Positions 45,438 to 54,021 of a stretch of 64,000 nucleotides of DNA are shown in pieces. Numbering within the stretch: position 1 is the first letter of the stretch; the number at the start of each line of letters is the position of its first letter. The notes under the pieces were generated by a model, which was not told the DNA's origin, searched no databases, and worked only from the letters and a program-made list of their open reading frames with translations. The DNA comes from Enterovibrio gelatinilyticus. Lineage in GTDB: Bacteria > Pseudomonadota > Gammaproteobacteria > Enterobacterales > Vibrionaceae. A program made the translations under genes and the position numbers. Location: positions 62,001 through 126,000 of the forward strand of contig NZ_JAJUBC010000013.1 in the NCBI RefSeq assembly GCF_028683095.1, read 5' to 3'.

Positions 45438-45827
45438 ATGAAAATTCTGGTCGTGGATGACATGACATCCATCAGGCATGTCATGCTAAATTTGCTCAGA
45501 AGTATCAATTATTTTGATCTAGAGGAAGCGACCAATGGTTGGCAGGCTTTGCAAATGGTCAAAAAGAATCGCTATGATCTGCTGATCACTGATTTAAATA
45601 TGCCTAAAATGGATGGACGAGAGTTGCTCAAAGAAGTTCGAGCAGACCCGACACTCAAACACACTCCCGTACTGGTTGTTTCTAGCGAGCAAGATAAAGA
45701 ACGCGTTAAAGAACTCATACAAAATGGCGTCAATGGGTTCGTCATAAAACCCTTTAACGCAGCGACGCTACAAAAGCAGATCCAACGGATAGAACGTCAA
45801 ATAAAGTTAAAGTCGGGCGATAAATAA
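45438..45827 (+). CDS. CheY-like single-domain response regulator
   Basis: A 129-aa receiver domain without an output domain. The acidic pair is D7/D8 (VVDDM), the phosphoacceptor is Asp52 in ITDLNMPKMDG, the Ser of VVSSEQ replaces Thr, and the Lys is in VIKPF near residue 105. All receiver residues are intact. It is probably a phosphorelay or motility/biofilm signal partner. No kinase is nearby. Confidence 0.9.
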   Translation: MKILVVDDMTSIRHVMLNLLRSINYFDLEEATNGWQALQMVKKNRYDLLITDLNMPKMDGRELLKEVRADPTLKHTPVLVVSSEQDKERVKELIQNGVNGFVIKPFNAATLQKQIQRIERQIKLKSGDK

Positions 45828-45873
45828 GCGTTATATCACGTCATCATGCAGGGAGTCGCCTGATGCCACTTCT

Positions 45874-46605
45874 CTATGATAGCGATGTGAATTCAATCGC
45901 CATATCCAACGTCACTGCATTATGACGCCAATGCTCTACCACGTATTCTTGCGCGACACCTGTTTCGTCAACATTCACTTTAGAAATACGCAAAGCGGGC
46001 GCGCCCATTGTCGCTTTTATCTTGCTTGCAATATCATCGTCAAAGGTCGAAGAACGCACCGAGTATTTGCAGGATGTGGTAATTAGCTGCCAATGTTCAC
46101 GATAGAGCGAGGATAAATCTCCATCCAATGGGTGCTGAAGTAGGTTGGGAAACCGATCCGCTCGCACATAGTGCTGGGCATACATCACCGCTTTACCATC
46201 GAGGTAGTGAATACGCCCAAACGCGTAGACTTCCGTAAAGGGGGGAAGAGATAGATATTGCGTGCTTTCTTTATTACCCATCACACTCTCAGCAACGTCC
46301 AACTCAGTACGAGAAGAGCGCCCCTGAGCTTGAGCTACCGATGAAAATGCAAAAGGTACGGACAAGTCGAGACGAAGTGCACGATGAGCAATAAACCAAC
46401 CACGCCTGTCTTCGCGATAAATCAAACCATCTGCTTCAAGCAGCGAAAGTGATTCTCTCAAGGTAACTCGGGTAGTTTTGAAAGATTCAGACAGTTTTCT
46501 TTCAGAAGGAAGCTTTGCTCCAGCCGCTAACTGACCGCTTTGAATTTGCTCTTTGATGGCATTCTTGATTTTGATGTATTGCAAGGTCGTGATTTCGCTC
46601 AACAA
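45874..46605 (-). CDS. GntR/UTRA-family transcriptional regulator (PhnR-like)
   Basis: A 243-aa regulator. The N-terminal winged helix (YIKIKNAIKEQIQSGQLAAGAKLPSERKLSESFKTTRVTLRESLSLLEADGLIYREDRRGWFI) is a clear GntR/HutC-type domain, followed by a UTRA effector domain. The sequence is closest in pattern to PhnR-like regulators of phosphonate use. No phosphonate genes are within the window. The start is uncertain: TTG 46605 opens the frame without a ribosome site, and other Leu codons near it are possible. Confidence 0.85.
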   Translation of the reverse strand: MLSEITTLQYIKIKNAIKEQIQSGQLAAGAKLPSERKLSESFKTTRVTLRESLSLLEADGLIYREDRRGWFIAHRALRLDLSVPFAFSSVAQAQGRSSRTELDVAESVMGNKESTQYLSLPPFTEVYAFGRIHYLDGKAVMYAQHYVRADRFPNLLQHPLDGDLSSLYREHWQLITTSCKYSVRSSTFDDDIASKIKATMGAPALRISKVNVDETGVAQEYVVEHWRHNAVTLDMAIEFTSLS

Positions 46606-46688
46606 TTAACAATCGTTTTAGCATACCGCAGGTACAGAGAGAATACAGCTTAGAGAAACACGATAGGTGGACGTTCGAAGGAAGTTTT

Positions 46689-47003
46689 TTAGCTCTCACG
46701 AACGCCAGTAAGCCTGATTATGTCCATACGCTCTAGCTCTTGAAGCAAACGTCGAGCGTATTGAGCTTCGCAAACAGACAAAGCAGACAATGCTGCTCCA
46801 AGAGGGAGGTTCTTTTCTATCAGAGACAAGAAGACGCTAGTTGCACTATCACATATCATCACATCATCCGTGTTAGGGCTAAATAGAACAAGCTGATCGC
46901 CAGATTCATAGCTACACACATCAAGTGAAAAATTTTCAGAAAGAGATACATCGACTTCAGCTTTCAGAACCAAATTGCTATCCACTAATTCAGCCACTCT
47001 CAT
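46689..47003 (-). CDS. Small PqqD-like protein
   Basis: A 104-aa protein whose fold pattern (ESGDQLVLFSPNTDDVMICDSATSVFLSLIEKNLPLGAALSAL, then RRLLQELERMDIIRLTG) resembles PqqD-like peptide chaperones that accompany HprK-related and peptide-modification systems. ATG 47003 was chosen because GGAGTAGCAGG lies before it; the frame is open to 47078. It lies between a VpsR-like regulator upstream and a GntR gene downstream, all on the minus strand. No cognate precursor peptide or radical SAM enzyme is visible. Confidence 0.55.
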   Translation of the reverse strand: MRVAELVDSNLVLKAEVDVSLSENFSLDVCSYESGDQLVLFSPNTDDVMICDSATSVFLSLIEKNLPLGAALSALSVCEAQYARRLLQELERMDIIRLTGVRES

Positions 47004-47314
47004 CCTGCTACTCCATATCGCTATCGCCAAAACGCCACAAACAAAGGAAACATCAACAAGCGAGGGTTGTGGAAACACCGCTTGTTGCTACAACAAGTTT
47101 TCATCAAGAAGAAGTAGGCAGGTTAATTCAATTTACGTTGACGTTATTCGTGCCAGAGACAATCAACGACACATACATCAACCGCTACAATTAACCCATA
47201 CCTATATTCACTGTATATGCTCCTCAAAGAAGCCAAAGCAAAAGGAACGCCTATTTCACCTTCAGTCTCACTATTGAATCAAGCCACGATAACCAACTTA
47301 TGGCACAGCGTTGG

Positions 47315-48670
47315 TTAGCGCTGCAGCGCATATTTATCAATCAAGGTGTATAAAGTCGGACGAGAGACTCCTAACAAGTTTGCAGTTTGAGACATATTTC
47401 CTTCCGCTCTAGCCAGAGCACGCGTGACTGCTTGGCGCTCTGCTTCCTCTCTTACCTGGCGGATGTTCAGTGGTAAGCCTGAATCCTTCTTGTGTTCTTT
47501 TGTTAGCGCCAAGTCGGATGCTGTAATGTGGTTTCCATCGGCCATAATCACGGCAGACTTAATCTTGTTTTGAAGCTCCCTAACATTCCCAGGCCATACA
47601 TGAGCCTGCAAGGCTTCCAAGGCATCTTCAGTAAAGCCTGAAACATTACGATTCATCGACTGATTAAACTGAAGCAAGAAGGTCTTGGCGAGCAATAGAA
47701 TGTCATCGCTGCGCTCTCTTAAGGGGGGAATGGAAATTGCCACTTCGCCAACGATGTTTAACAAATCATCTCGAAAGCGCTTTTCCGAACTCTTTTGCCT
47801 CAAATCCTGATGTGTCGCGCAAACAATTTTCACATCGACAGGAATGGCATGCCTACCTGAAACACGGTCCACGAGCCTACTTTGCAAGAATCGTAAAATC
47901 TTGCCTTGAATGTGCAGTGGCATGTCGCCAATTTCATCCAAAAACAAGGTTCCACCATGTGCAGATTCGATTTTACCCAGCTTCACTCGATGAACACCGG
48001 AGGTGTCATTTTCAACACCAAATAATTCGTTTTCGAGCAATGCTTCTGGAATAGACGCACAGTTAATCGTGATAAACGGTTTCTCACTTCGAGAACTACG
48101 ATCATGAACTGCTCTAGCAAGCAGACCTTTTCCCGTCCCACTTTCACCAATGATAAGAGTGTTGATATCCGTTAACGACACACGGTCAACCATTCGTAGC
48201 AACTGCATCATCTGTGGGCTTCCACCCACAATAGAATCTTGCCGACGCTCAAAACTCTTAAGACGATAAACTTCTTGTTCCAACTTAGCGACATGACGGG
48301 CACGGCGCATAAGCAGCCTTAAGTATTCATCACTAAATGGCCGCTCTATCACATCAAATGCGCCAGCTTCTAAAGCAAGCACAGCATCGCTGTCTTTGTC
48401 ATTTTCTACCACAACCAAGATTTTCGTGCGCGGCGCATAAGACAGCATCTCTTTTATCAAAGACAAGGTATTTGCGTCACACCGCCCAATCAAAACAACT
48501 GCGGTCAAAAACTGCTGCAAAGATGCAGATACACCCAAAGAGTTCGCAGTGAGTAAAGAGCCTTCGCCTTCCAGCGCTTGGCTATATTTTCTTTGTGTTT
48601 CTGGGTCATCCTCTACAATTAGCAGCGCTTCATGTAACTGAGAAGCCAAACCCTGATGAGTATCGACCAT
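47315..48670 (-). CDS. VpsR/PrsR-like response regulator lacking the sigma-54 contact motif
   Basis: 451-aa protein with receiver (15-125), AAA+ (147-385) and Fis-type HTH (about 425-450) domains, similar to VpsR of Vibrio cholerae and to the PEP-CTERM-box regulator PrsR. In the receiver the phosphoacceptor Asp aligns with Gly62 (VVLIGRCD), and the conserved Lys is Arg110 (ERPF), so normal phosphorylation is unlikely. Walker A is GESGTGKG (175-182) and Walker B TLFLDE. The GAFTGA sigma-54 contact loop is replaced by GVENDTSGVHRVKLGK near 218-233. VpsR also lacks GAFTGA and works with sigma-70. A strong site (GGGGGAG) precedes ATG 48670. Confidence 0.88.
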   Translation of the reverse strand: MVDTHQGLASQLHEALLIVEDDPETQRKYSQALEGEGSLLTANSLGVSASLQQFLTAVVLIGRCDANTLSLIKEMLSYAPRTKILVVVENDKDSDAVLALEAGAFDVIERPFSDEYLRLLMRRARHVAKLEQEVYRLKSFERRQDSIVGGSPQMMQLLRMVDRVSLTDINTLIIGESGTGKGLLARAVHDRSSRSEKPFITINCASIPEALLENELFGVENDTSGVHRVKLGKIESAHGGTLFLDEIGDMPLHIQGKILRFLQSRLVDRVSGRHAIPVDVKIVCATHQDLRQKSSEKRFRDDLLNIVGEVAISIPPLRERSDDILLLAKTFLLQFNQSMNRNVSGFTEDALEALQAHVWPGNVRELQNKIKSAVIMADGNHITASDLALTKEHKKDSGLPLNIRQVREEAERQAVTRALARAEGNMSQTANLLGVSRPTLYTLIDKYALQR

Positions 48671-49465
48671 GGTTCTCCCCCTTTATGGGTATTAACACCT
48701 TATGTGTGAAAGGCCTCAGGCCAAGCGTGAGTGCATTGCAAGCAGTCACATTCGGAAGCAACACGGAAGCCGTGTTTATTGCCTTTTTGGCGCATCAAAC
48801 CCATTGGAGTAAATCTGGCTAAGGAATCAAACTACACACTACTTTCCACTCGCCTTGAGTTATTATTTTGATTACCCCATTGGTTTTATTAAAGTCACAG
48901 GTGTTATGTCGTTATAGCTAAAAACGATATACATCGAAAAAGTAACAACAGAGAGTGCCGGAAATCTATTTTGATACAAGACCACATTTCTGACTCTCTC
49001 AGCGAGATAATCAAGAGCATATAGACGGAGAAAAATTGCCTACAATAATATGCAATAAGATGCAATTATTGCGTTGCGTTCAATTATGTACCCAGCCTCT
49101 TCAATCACACGAATACCCAGAAAGAATCTTTTGCTTTCTCCTGACAATTCTGTTCCGCGAAAGGTATCCAACCCTCGTCAAGACCAACACCAGAACAGTC
49201 AAGCGCAATAGCAGACCACGCCTAGACCTATTCATATCCGCATGATTTCTAACCGCTCATAGTCACTCTAGCAGCACGGATTAACGTCGCGTTGCGCAAT
49301 ATTTAGAATTACGTTTAATTCTTATTTTCTAGGCACATTCTTTGATCTTGAATGGCGATCTGCACAGCAAATTCTTTACGAAGTTTGCAGGAACTCCTCT
49401 GTATAATCGCACCATTATCCGTCCTTAATTGGTCGGGATACGCCATTACAAACAACGAGAGCACC
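48671..49465. promoter_or_regulatory. Long intergenic region upstream of the VpsR-like gene
   Basis: 795 bp between divergent genes without a convincing coding frame. A hairpin AACACGG-aag-CCGTGTT lies at 48760-48776. An inverted repeat CAATAAT (49043-49049)/ATTATTG (49065-49071) surrounds direct TGCAATAA-like repeats. Long regulatory regions are typical in front of biofilm-type regulators, but none of these motifs is assigned. Confidence 0.45.
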
Positions 49466-50065
49466 ATGAATAAACCGCAAAGCCACTCTGAGTACTATGA
49501 TCAGACTTTCGATCGAATTGATTTAACAGGAGAAAACCTCGAATCTATTGAATTCGAAGAGTGTGAATTTCGAGACTGTCAGTTCTCTGAATCAAAATTT
49601 AGACAGTGCAAATTCATCAACTGCACCTTCATTCGATGCAATCTGAGCTTAATGAAAGTCCCCTTTGCCCGCTTTTCAGAGGTGTCTTTCATTGAGTGTA
49701 AGCTCGTAGGCATTGACTGGAGCTTGGCTGATTGGCCGAATTATCGCGCTGATGCCGACATGTCTTTTCGCCAGTGCATCATGAACGACAATTCGTTTTT
49801 TGGGTTAACCTTGAAAGGACTGATTCTCAAAGAGTGCAAACTTCACGACGCGGATTTTAGAGAAGGTGATTTCAGCGATGCGTCAATGACCTACTGTGAT
49901 TTCACTCATAGCGTGTTTATGCGTACCAACTTACAAAACGCAGATTTTACGGAGTCCACCAACCTGTTTCTTAGTGTTCTTGATAACAATCTCACCGCCG
50001 CCAAATTTTCTCGCTATGAAGCGCTTGGCTTGTTAGAAGCGCTGGGTATCGAATTGGTTGACTAA
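49466..50065 (+). CDS. Pentapeptide repeat protein
   Basis: A 199-aa pentapeptide-repeat protein (A(D/N)LXX pattern), forming a right-handed quadrilateral beta helix. Repeats run through most of the length, for example IEFEECEFRDCQFSESKFRQCKF and DADFREGDFSDASMTYCDF. The C-terminus LLEALGIELVD resembles the end of the Qnr family, but the protein is shorter and less regular than Qnr (about 218 aa), so quinolone protection is not assured. ATG 49466 was chosen; an upstream frame extends to 49352. It is convergent with a MocR gene 2 bp away. Confidence 0.85.
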   Translation: MNKPQSHSEYYDQTFDRIDLTGENLESIEFEECEFRDCQFSESKFRQCKFINCTFIRCNLSLMKVPFARFSEVSFIECKLVGIDWSLADWPNYRADADMSFRQCIMNDNSFFGLTLKGLILKECKLHDADFREGDFSDASMTYCDFTHSVFMRTNLQNADFTESTNLFLSVLDNNLTAAKFSRYEALGLLEALGIELVD

Positions 50066-50067
50066 AC

Positions 50068-51567
50068 CTACTGGCAAGAAAAACACTCTGCCAATTTCTT
50101 CACGCCTTGGCGGATATCATCCAGCGAACTGTTGCCAAACCCTGCTACCAAGGTTCGCTGCATCCACTCGGGCATGTCACTCACTGAGTCGGCATCGCAG
50201 TAAAACAGCAATGTGCGGATCGTTACCCCCTTTTCTTCTAACAACGCTTTGGCTTCTAGCGCGGTTAATCCACCTTGCCAACGAAATGTAACATGCAACC
50301 CCGCCGCTTGGCTGATCACTTCCACTTCGTCGCCAAAATGTTGATGTAAGGCTTCGACAAATACCCGCTGTTTTTCTTGATACAAGGTCCGCATTTTTCG
50401 GATATGCCGAAGGTAATCCCCTTCCGCGATAAACTCCGCCAAGACTTCTTCAATGTGCATGGCAGTGTCGCCGCCGATAGCGTCTTTTACGCTCAAGCAT
50501 TTCTCGACGAGAGACTCTGGCACCACCATGTAGCCGACACGGATCGCAGGCAGCAGTGTTTTACTGAACGTGCCGATATAAATGACGTTGGCGGCTTCAC
50601 CTTGAAACTTGGCCGCTAAACCTTGAAGTGAAGGATAGGGACGATTCGCGAATTGGAATTCACTGTCGTAATCATCTTCGATGATCCACCTTGCTTGCTC
50701 TCCTTGGGTTTTCTGCGTTGCCCACTCAATGCATCGCATCCTGTCATTGGTGTTTAAACTTGTTCCCATGGGGTATTGATTACTTGGCGTCAGGTACACC
50801 GCCTTGCCATCAAACTTATCGAGCAATGAAATATCTGCCCCTGTTATCGCATCAACAGGCATGTAGGACACATCAATGTTGCTGCGATCAAGCACCTTGC
50901 GCATTTGCGCGTAACCGGGGTTTTCCATCATCACCTTCTCACCCGCATCAAGAATGGCGTTAATGGCGATATACAACGCCTGTTGCGCACCCACGGTAAT
51001 GATGATGCGCTGCGGCGACGCATCCACTGAGCGGCTAAATGACAGGTAGTCACTCAGTGCTTGGCGAAGCGCAAGATTGCCCTGAATGTCATTCTGCCCA
51101 CCAAGGTGCGCGCGTTGAAAATGACATTGCAGCGATCTTGCCCACTTCTTGTAGGGAAATTGCGCAAGATCGGGCACTCCGGGCGCGAAAGGTCGGTTTC
51201 TAACATGCGCATCAAAAGGCGGTCGCTTTTCTTCCCTATCAGCAACAACGCATTTAGTTTCCGGTGAGCGCTGGCGCTCGCTGTTGATATTTGTATGCAA
51301 ATACTGATCAGGCATTGCCCATTGAATGAAATACCCTGCGCCACGTCGGCTCTCAATGTAGCCTTCCGCTTTCAATTGCTCATACACGGCAGTCACCGTG
51401 TTTCGGCTCACGCGCAGTTCTTCCGCCAACAAGCGCGTCGCAGGTAAACGTCCGTTCGTCGGCCACAGGCCATTCAAAATCTTGTCTTGAACCGCAAGGT
51501 ACAAGGCACTTTGCTTGGACGTATTGCTCGCATCTAAGCGTAAATCACCGATATCAATGGGTTGCAT
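50068..51567 (-). CDS. MocR/PdxR-like regulator (GntR HTH fused to aminotransferase domain)
   Basis: A 499-aa regulator: GntR winged helix (about 25-85, TRLLAEELRVSRNTVTAVYEQLKAEGYIESRRGAGYFI) joined to a fold-type I aminotransferase-like domain that binds PLP. The PLP Lys is in IGTFSKTLLPAIRVGYM. MocR-type regulators such as PdxR sense PLP or an amino acid. It is divergent from a PNPOx-like gene across a short gap with repeats, so that gene is the likely target. ATG 51567 follows GAGGCGAGG; TTG 51582 is a less likely start. Confidence 0.9.
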   Translation of the reverse strand: MQPIDIGDLRLDASNTSKQSALYLAVQDKILNGLWPTNGRLPATRLLAEELRVSRNTVTAVYEQLKAEGYIESRRGAGYFIQWAMPDQYLHTNINSERQRSPETKCVVADREEKRPPFDAHVRNRPFAPGVPDLAQFPYKKWARSLQCHFQRAHLGGQNDIQGNLALRQALSDYLSFSRSVDASPQRIIITVGAQQALYIAINAILDAGEKVMMENPGYAQMRKVLDRSNIDVSYMPVDAITGADISLLDKFDGKAVYLTPSNQYPMGTSLNTNDRMRCIEWATQKTQGEQARWIIEDDYDSEFQFANRPYPSLQGLAAKFQGEAANVIYIGTFSKTLLPAIRVGYMVVPESLVEKCLSVKDAIGGDTAMHIEEVLAEFIAEGDYLRHIRKMRTLYQEKQRVFVEALHQHFGDEVEVISQAAGLHVTFRWQGGLTALEAKALLEEKGVTIRTLLFYCDADSVSDMPEWMQRTLVAGFGNSSLDDIRQGVKKLAECFSCQ

Positions 51568-51583
51568 CTCACCTCGCCTCAAA

Positions 51584-51631
51584 TTGGATCTATTGAGTTA
51601 TTCAAACTGGCTCTATTTAAGGTGCCAGTTT
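51584..51631. promoter_or_regulatory. Candidate MocR operator region
   Basis: In the 127-bp gap between divergent genes there are direct half-sites TTGGATCTATT (51584-51594) and CTGGCTCTATT (51607-51617), 23 bp apart, and an inverted pair AAACTGGC (51604-51611)/GCCAGTTT (51624-51631). Direct repeats with an inverted copy are typical of MocR regulators. Pattern only. Confidence 0.5.
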
Positions 51632-51694
51632 ATCCGTAAATTGCAAGTCAACGGACAAACAAACGCAAAACAGCGCCAAAAGAAGGGAAAGGTT

Positions 51695-52354
51695 ATGACA
51701 GTAGGAACAACAGAAAGAACACGCGTAAGAAAAGGCGCTCACAAAGCCGTGAAAGACCAAGAGGCGCTTTACAGCATCATTGACGAATCCAAACTCGCGC
51801 ACGTCGCGTTCAATGACAAACGCGGCCCTACTGTCATCCCTATGCTTGCATGGCGTATCGGCAACAACATCTATATTCATGGCGCGAAAAACAGCCAAAT
51901 GCTGAAGCACCTTAAAAATGGTGAGCCATGCAGCATGACGTTCTCAATTTTGGATGCATGGGTATTGGCACGTTCTGCCTTTCATCACAGTGCGCATTAT
52001 CGCTGCGCCATGGCTTTTGGCCGCTTTTCTGTGGTGGATGACAACGGCGAAAAATCCATCGCACTGGATGCGTTTCTTGAGCAAATCGCCCCAGGGCGAA
52101 GCAAAGAAGCGCGCCCCGGCAACGAGAAAGAACTCACCGCCACAGAAATGCTGGTGATGCCGCTGGATGAAACCTCGGTAAAAATTGGACGTCATGGCGT
52201 AAACGATGATCTGGCAGACATGGACATTGATGTGTGGGCAGGTATTTTGCCATTTCGCACTGTTGTCGGGCCGTTGGAACCAACGTCTGACAACAAAATT
52301 ACCGACGTACCAGACTACTCAAGTGCGTACAAAGACCGTTGGCATGACGAGTAA
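51695..52354 (+). CDS. Pyridoxamine 5'-phosphate oxidase-like flavoprotein
   Basis: FMN-binding split-barrel protein of 219 aa. The pattern HVAFNDKRGPTVIPMLAWRIGNNIYIHGAKNSQMLKHL and MTFSILDAWVLARSAFHHSAHYRCAMAFGRF matches the PNPOx-like group of heme/flavin-binding proteins (pyridoxamine 5'-phosphate oxidase family), not the housekeeping PdxH. ATG 51695 was chosen; the frame extends upstream to 51515. It is divergent from a MocR-type PLP-binding regulator, which supports a link to vitamin B6. Confidence 0.85.
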   Translation: MTVGTTERTRVRKGAHKAVKDQEALYSIIDESKLAHVAFNDKRGPTVIPMLAWRIGNNIYIHGAKNSQMLKHLKNGEPCSMTFSILDAWVLARSAFHHSAHYRCAMAFGRFSVVDDNGEKSIALDAFLEQIAPGRSKEARPGNEKELTATEMLVMPLDETSVKIGRHGVNDDLADMDIDVWAGILPFRTVVGPLEPTSDNKITDVPDYSSAYKDRWHDE

Positions 52355-52460
52355 CCATACGATTATTGAATGATTATGCACTCCTCAAGTATGTCGAAGC
52401 GCTTGGGGATTGCTCATCTCCCTGATATATTGAATTTTCGTCTATCAGGAGAGGACAAGG

Positions 52461-53351
52461 ATGAGCACATTCAATCGGGTAGCCATTGTCGGCGGTACCC
52501 ACGGCAACGAATTCAGCGGTATTTATCTTCTTAAAAAGTGGCAGGCTTCCCCTGCGCTTATTCGCCGCGCCAGCTTTGAAACGGAAACACTCTTTGCTAA
52601 CCCTAATGGCTTTCGCGATAACAAACGTTATCTTGATTGCGATCTCAACCGACAGTTCCTTCCTGCCGATCTCGCGAACATGGCATTAAGCAATTACGAG
52701 CAAAGCCGTGCCAAAGTGATCAACGCTCAGCTTGGCCCAAAAGGCAATGCCCGTACTGATTTGGTTATCGACCTGCACAACACCACCAGCAACATGGGCC
52801 CGACCATCATTTTGCTGAAAGCAGATGCGTTTAACACCCAGCTAGCCGCGTATGTGTCTGCCCGTATGGCCAACGCCGTGATTCTGTTTGAAGACCATTG
52901 TTCGGTCGAAGAGCATTACTTCCTCTGCTCAATCGCAGACCAAGGCATCATCGTAGAAATCGGCCCGCAATCTCAATCTGTGGTTCGACAAGATGTGCTG
53001 GATTGGATGGACGAAATGACCGCCCACATTCTGGATTTTGTCGAGTTGTTCAACAAGAACGAAGTGCCTGAACTGCCAGCCACCGTTTCTGCCTACCGCT
53101 ACGAAGAGACGCTCAAATTACCTGAAAGTGAAGAGGGTGAACGCCTTGGTATGGTACATAAGAATGTACAAGATGCTGACTTCACCGTACTGCGTAACGG
53201 CGACCCTATCTTCACCCTGTTTGACGGCACCGAAGTTTGCTGGGAAGGCGATTACGATGCTTACCCGCATTTCATTAATGAAGCCGCGTATTACGACAAC
53301 AACCTTGCTATGTCGCTCGGTAAGAAAGTCGAGATTGATGTGATTCGTTAA
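52461..53351 (+). CDS. Aspartoacylase family zinc deacylase
   Basis: Zinc deacylase of 296 aa that splits N-acetylaspartate (or a related N-acyl amino acid) to acetate and the amino acid. The zinc ligands are in GGTHGNEFSG (H and E) and in DLHNTTSNMG. The Arg/Asn substrate motif YLDCDLNRQF is present. The late C-terminal domain is beta-rich, as in eukaryotic aspartoacylase. AGGAGAGG precedes ATG 52461. A terminator follows. Confidence 0.9.
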   Translation: MSTFNRVAIVGGTHGNEFSGIYLLKKWQASPALIRRASFETETLFANPNGFRDNKRYLDCDLNRQFLPADLANMALSNYEQSRAKVINAQLGPKGNARTDLVIDLHNTTSNMGPTIILLKADAFNTQLAAYVSARMANAVILFEDHCSVEEHYFLCSIADQGIIVEIGPQSQSVVRQDVLDWMDEMTAHILDFVELFNKNEVPELPATVSAYRYEETLKLPESEEGERLGMVHKNVQDADFTVLRNGDPIFTLFDGTEVCWEGDYDAYPHFINEAAYYDNNLAMSLGKKVEIDVIR

Positions 53352-53377
53352 TTATTTACGGATTCGAATTAGATAAG

Positions 53378-53402
53378 AAAGCGCCGTTCACACGGCGCTT
53401 TT
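53378..53402. terminator. Terminator after the aspartoacylase gene
   Basis: Stem AAAGCGCCG/CGGCGCTTT with loop ttcaca, followed by T. Shared with the convergent gene at 53414. Confidence 0.85.
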
Positions 53403-53413
53403 ATGTTGTCACT

Positions 53414-53938
53414 TTACTGTTGAATTTTAAGCCCTTCCCGAAAACGAATACCATTTTCCACATAGTGTTTTGCAGACTCGTATAAGCCCTCTTTCTCTGC
53501 GTCTGAAAGCTGTCGTTTCACTTTTCCTGGAGAGCCAATCACGAGTGAACCGTCGGGAACATTCATTCCCTCAGGTATCAGCGCGTTCGCGCCAATTAAA
53601 CAATTCCGACCGATTGATGCACCATTTAAGACAACGGTATTAATACCAATGAGACTGCCATCACCGATGGTACAACCATGAATCACGGCTTTATGGCCTA
53701 TAGTCACGTTGCAACCAATGTGGAGCGGATAGCCGGGATCGGCGTGTAAAACGGCACCATCTTGGACATTGGTTCTCATGCCAACCACAACTGGGCTAGT
53801 GTCTGCTCGTACAACAGCATGGAACCATACACTGACAGACTCGCCTAAAGTGACGGAGCCAATCACATCTGCGCTTTCTGCAATAAAACAGTTTTCTGGA
53901 TCATAGTGAACTTGGGCTTCATCCAGCTGATATATCAT
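53414..53938 (-). CDS. Gamma-class carbonic anhydrase family protein (hexapeptide repeat)
   Basis: A 174-aa left-handed beta-helix protein with hexapeptide repeats such as IGSVTLGESVSVW, VGMRTNVQDGAVLHAD and IGHKAVIHGCTIGDG. The His residues expected to bind metal (LHAD, GHKAVIHG) are visible, as in YrdA/PaaY-like proteins. It may be a metal-dependent hydrolase or thioesterase. AAAGGA precedes ATG 53938 at about 8 bases. It lies downstream of, and on the same strand as, the BKACE gene. Confidence 0.88.
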   Translation of the reverse strand: MIYQLDEAQVHYDPENCFIAESADVIGSVTLGESVSVWFHAVVRADTSPVVVGMRTNVQDGAVLHADPGYPLHIGCNVTIGHKAVIHGCTIGDGSLIGINTVVLNGASIGRNCLIGANALIPEGMNVPDGSLVIGSPGKVKRQLSDAEKEGLYESAKHYVENGIRFREGLKIQQ

Positions 53939-54021
53939 GATTATGTTCCTTTCATTTCAGATTACGCGTCATGTGCTTGGATCCGGTGTATTTTGCGTCT
54001 AAAAGCATGCTTATCGCTGAA

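Noticed and set aside
47315-48670. Classical sigma-54-dependent NtrC-type activator
   Set aside because: The GAFTGA loop needed to contact sigma-54 is missing, so the usual annotation would mislead.
48595-48822. 75-residue plus-strand frame across the start of the VpsR-like gene
   Set aside because: It lies antisense to the start of a clear gene and continues into its promoter region. No domain recognised.
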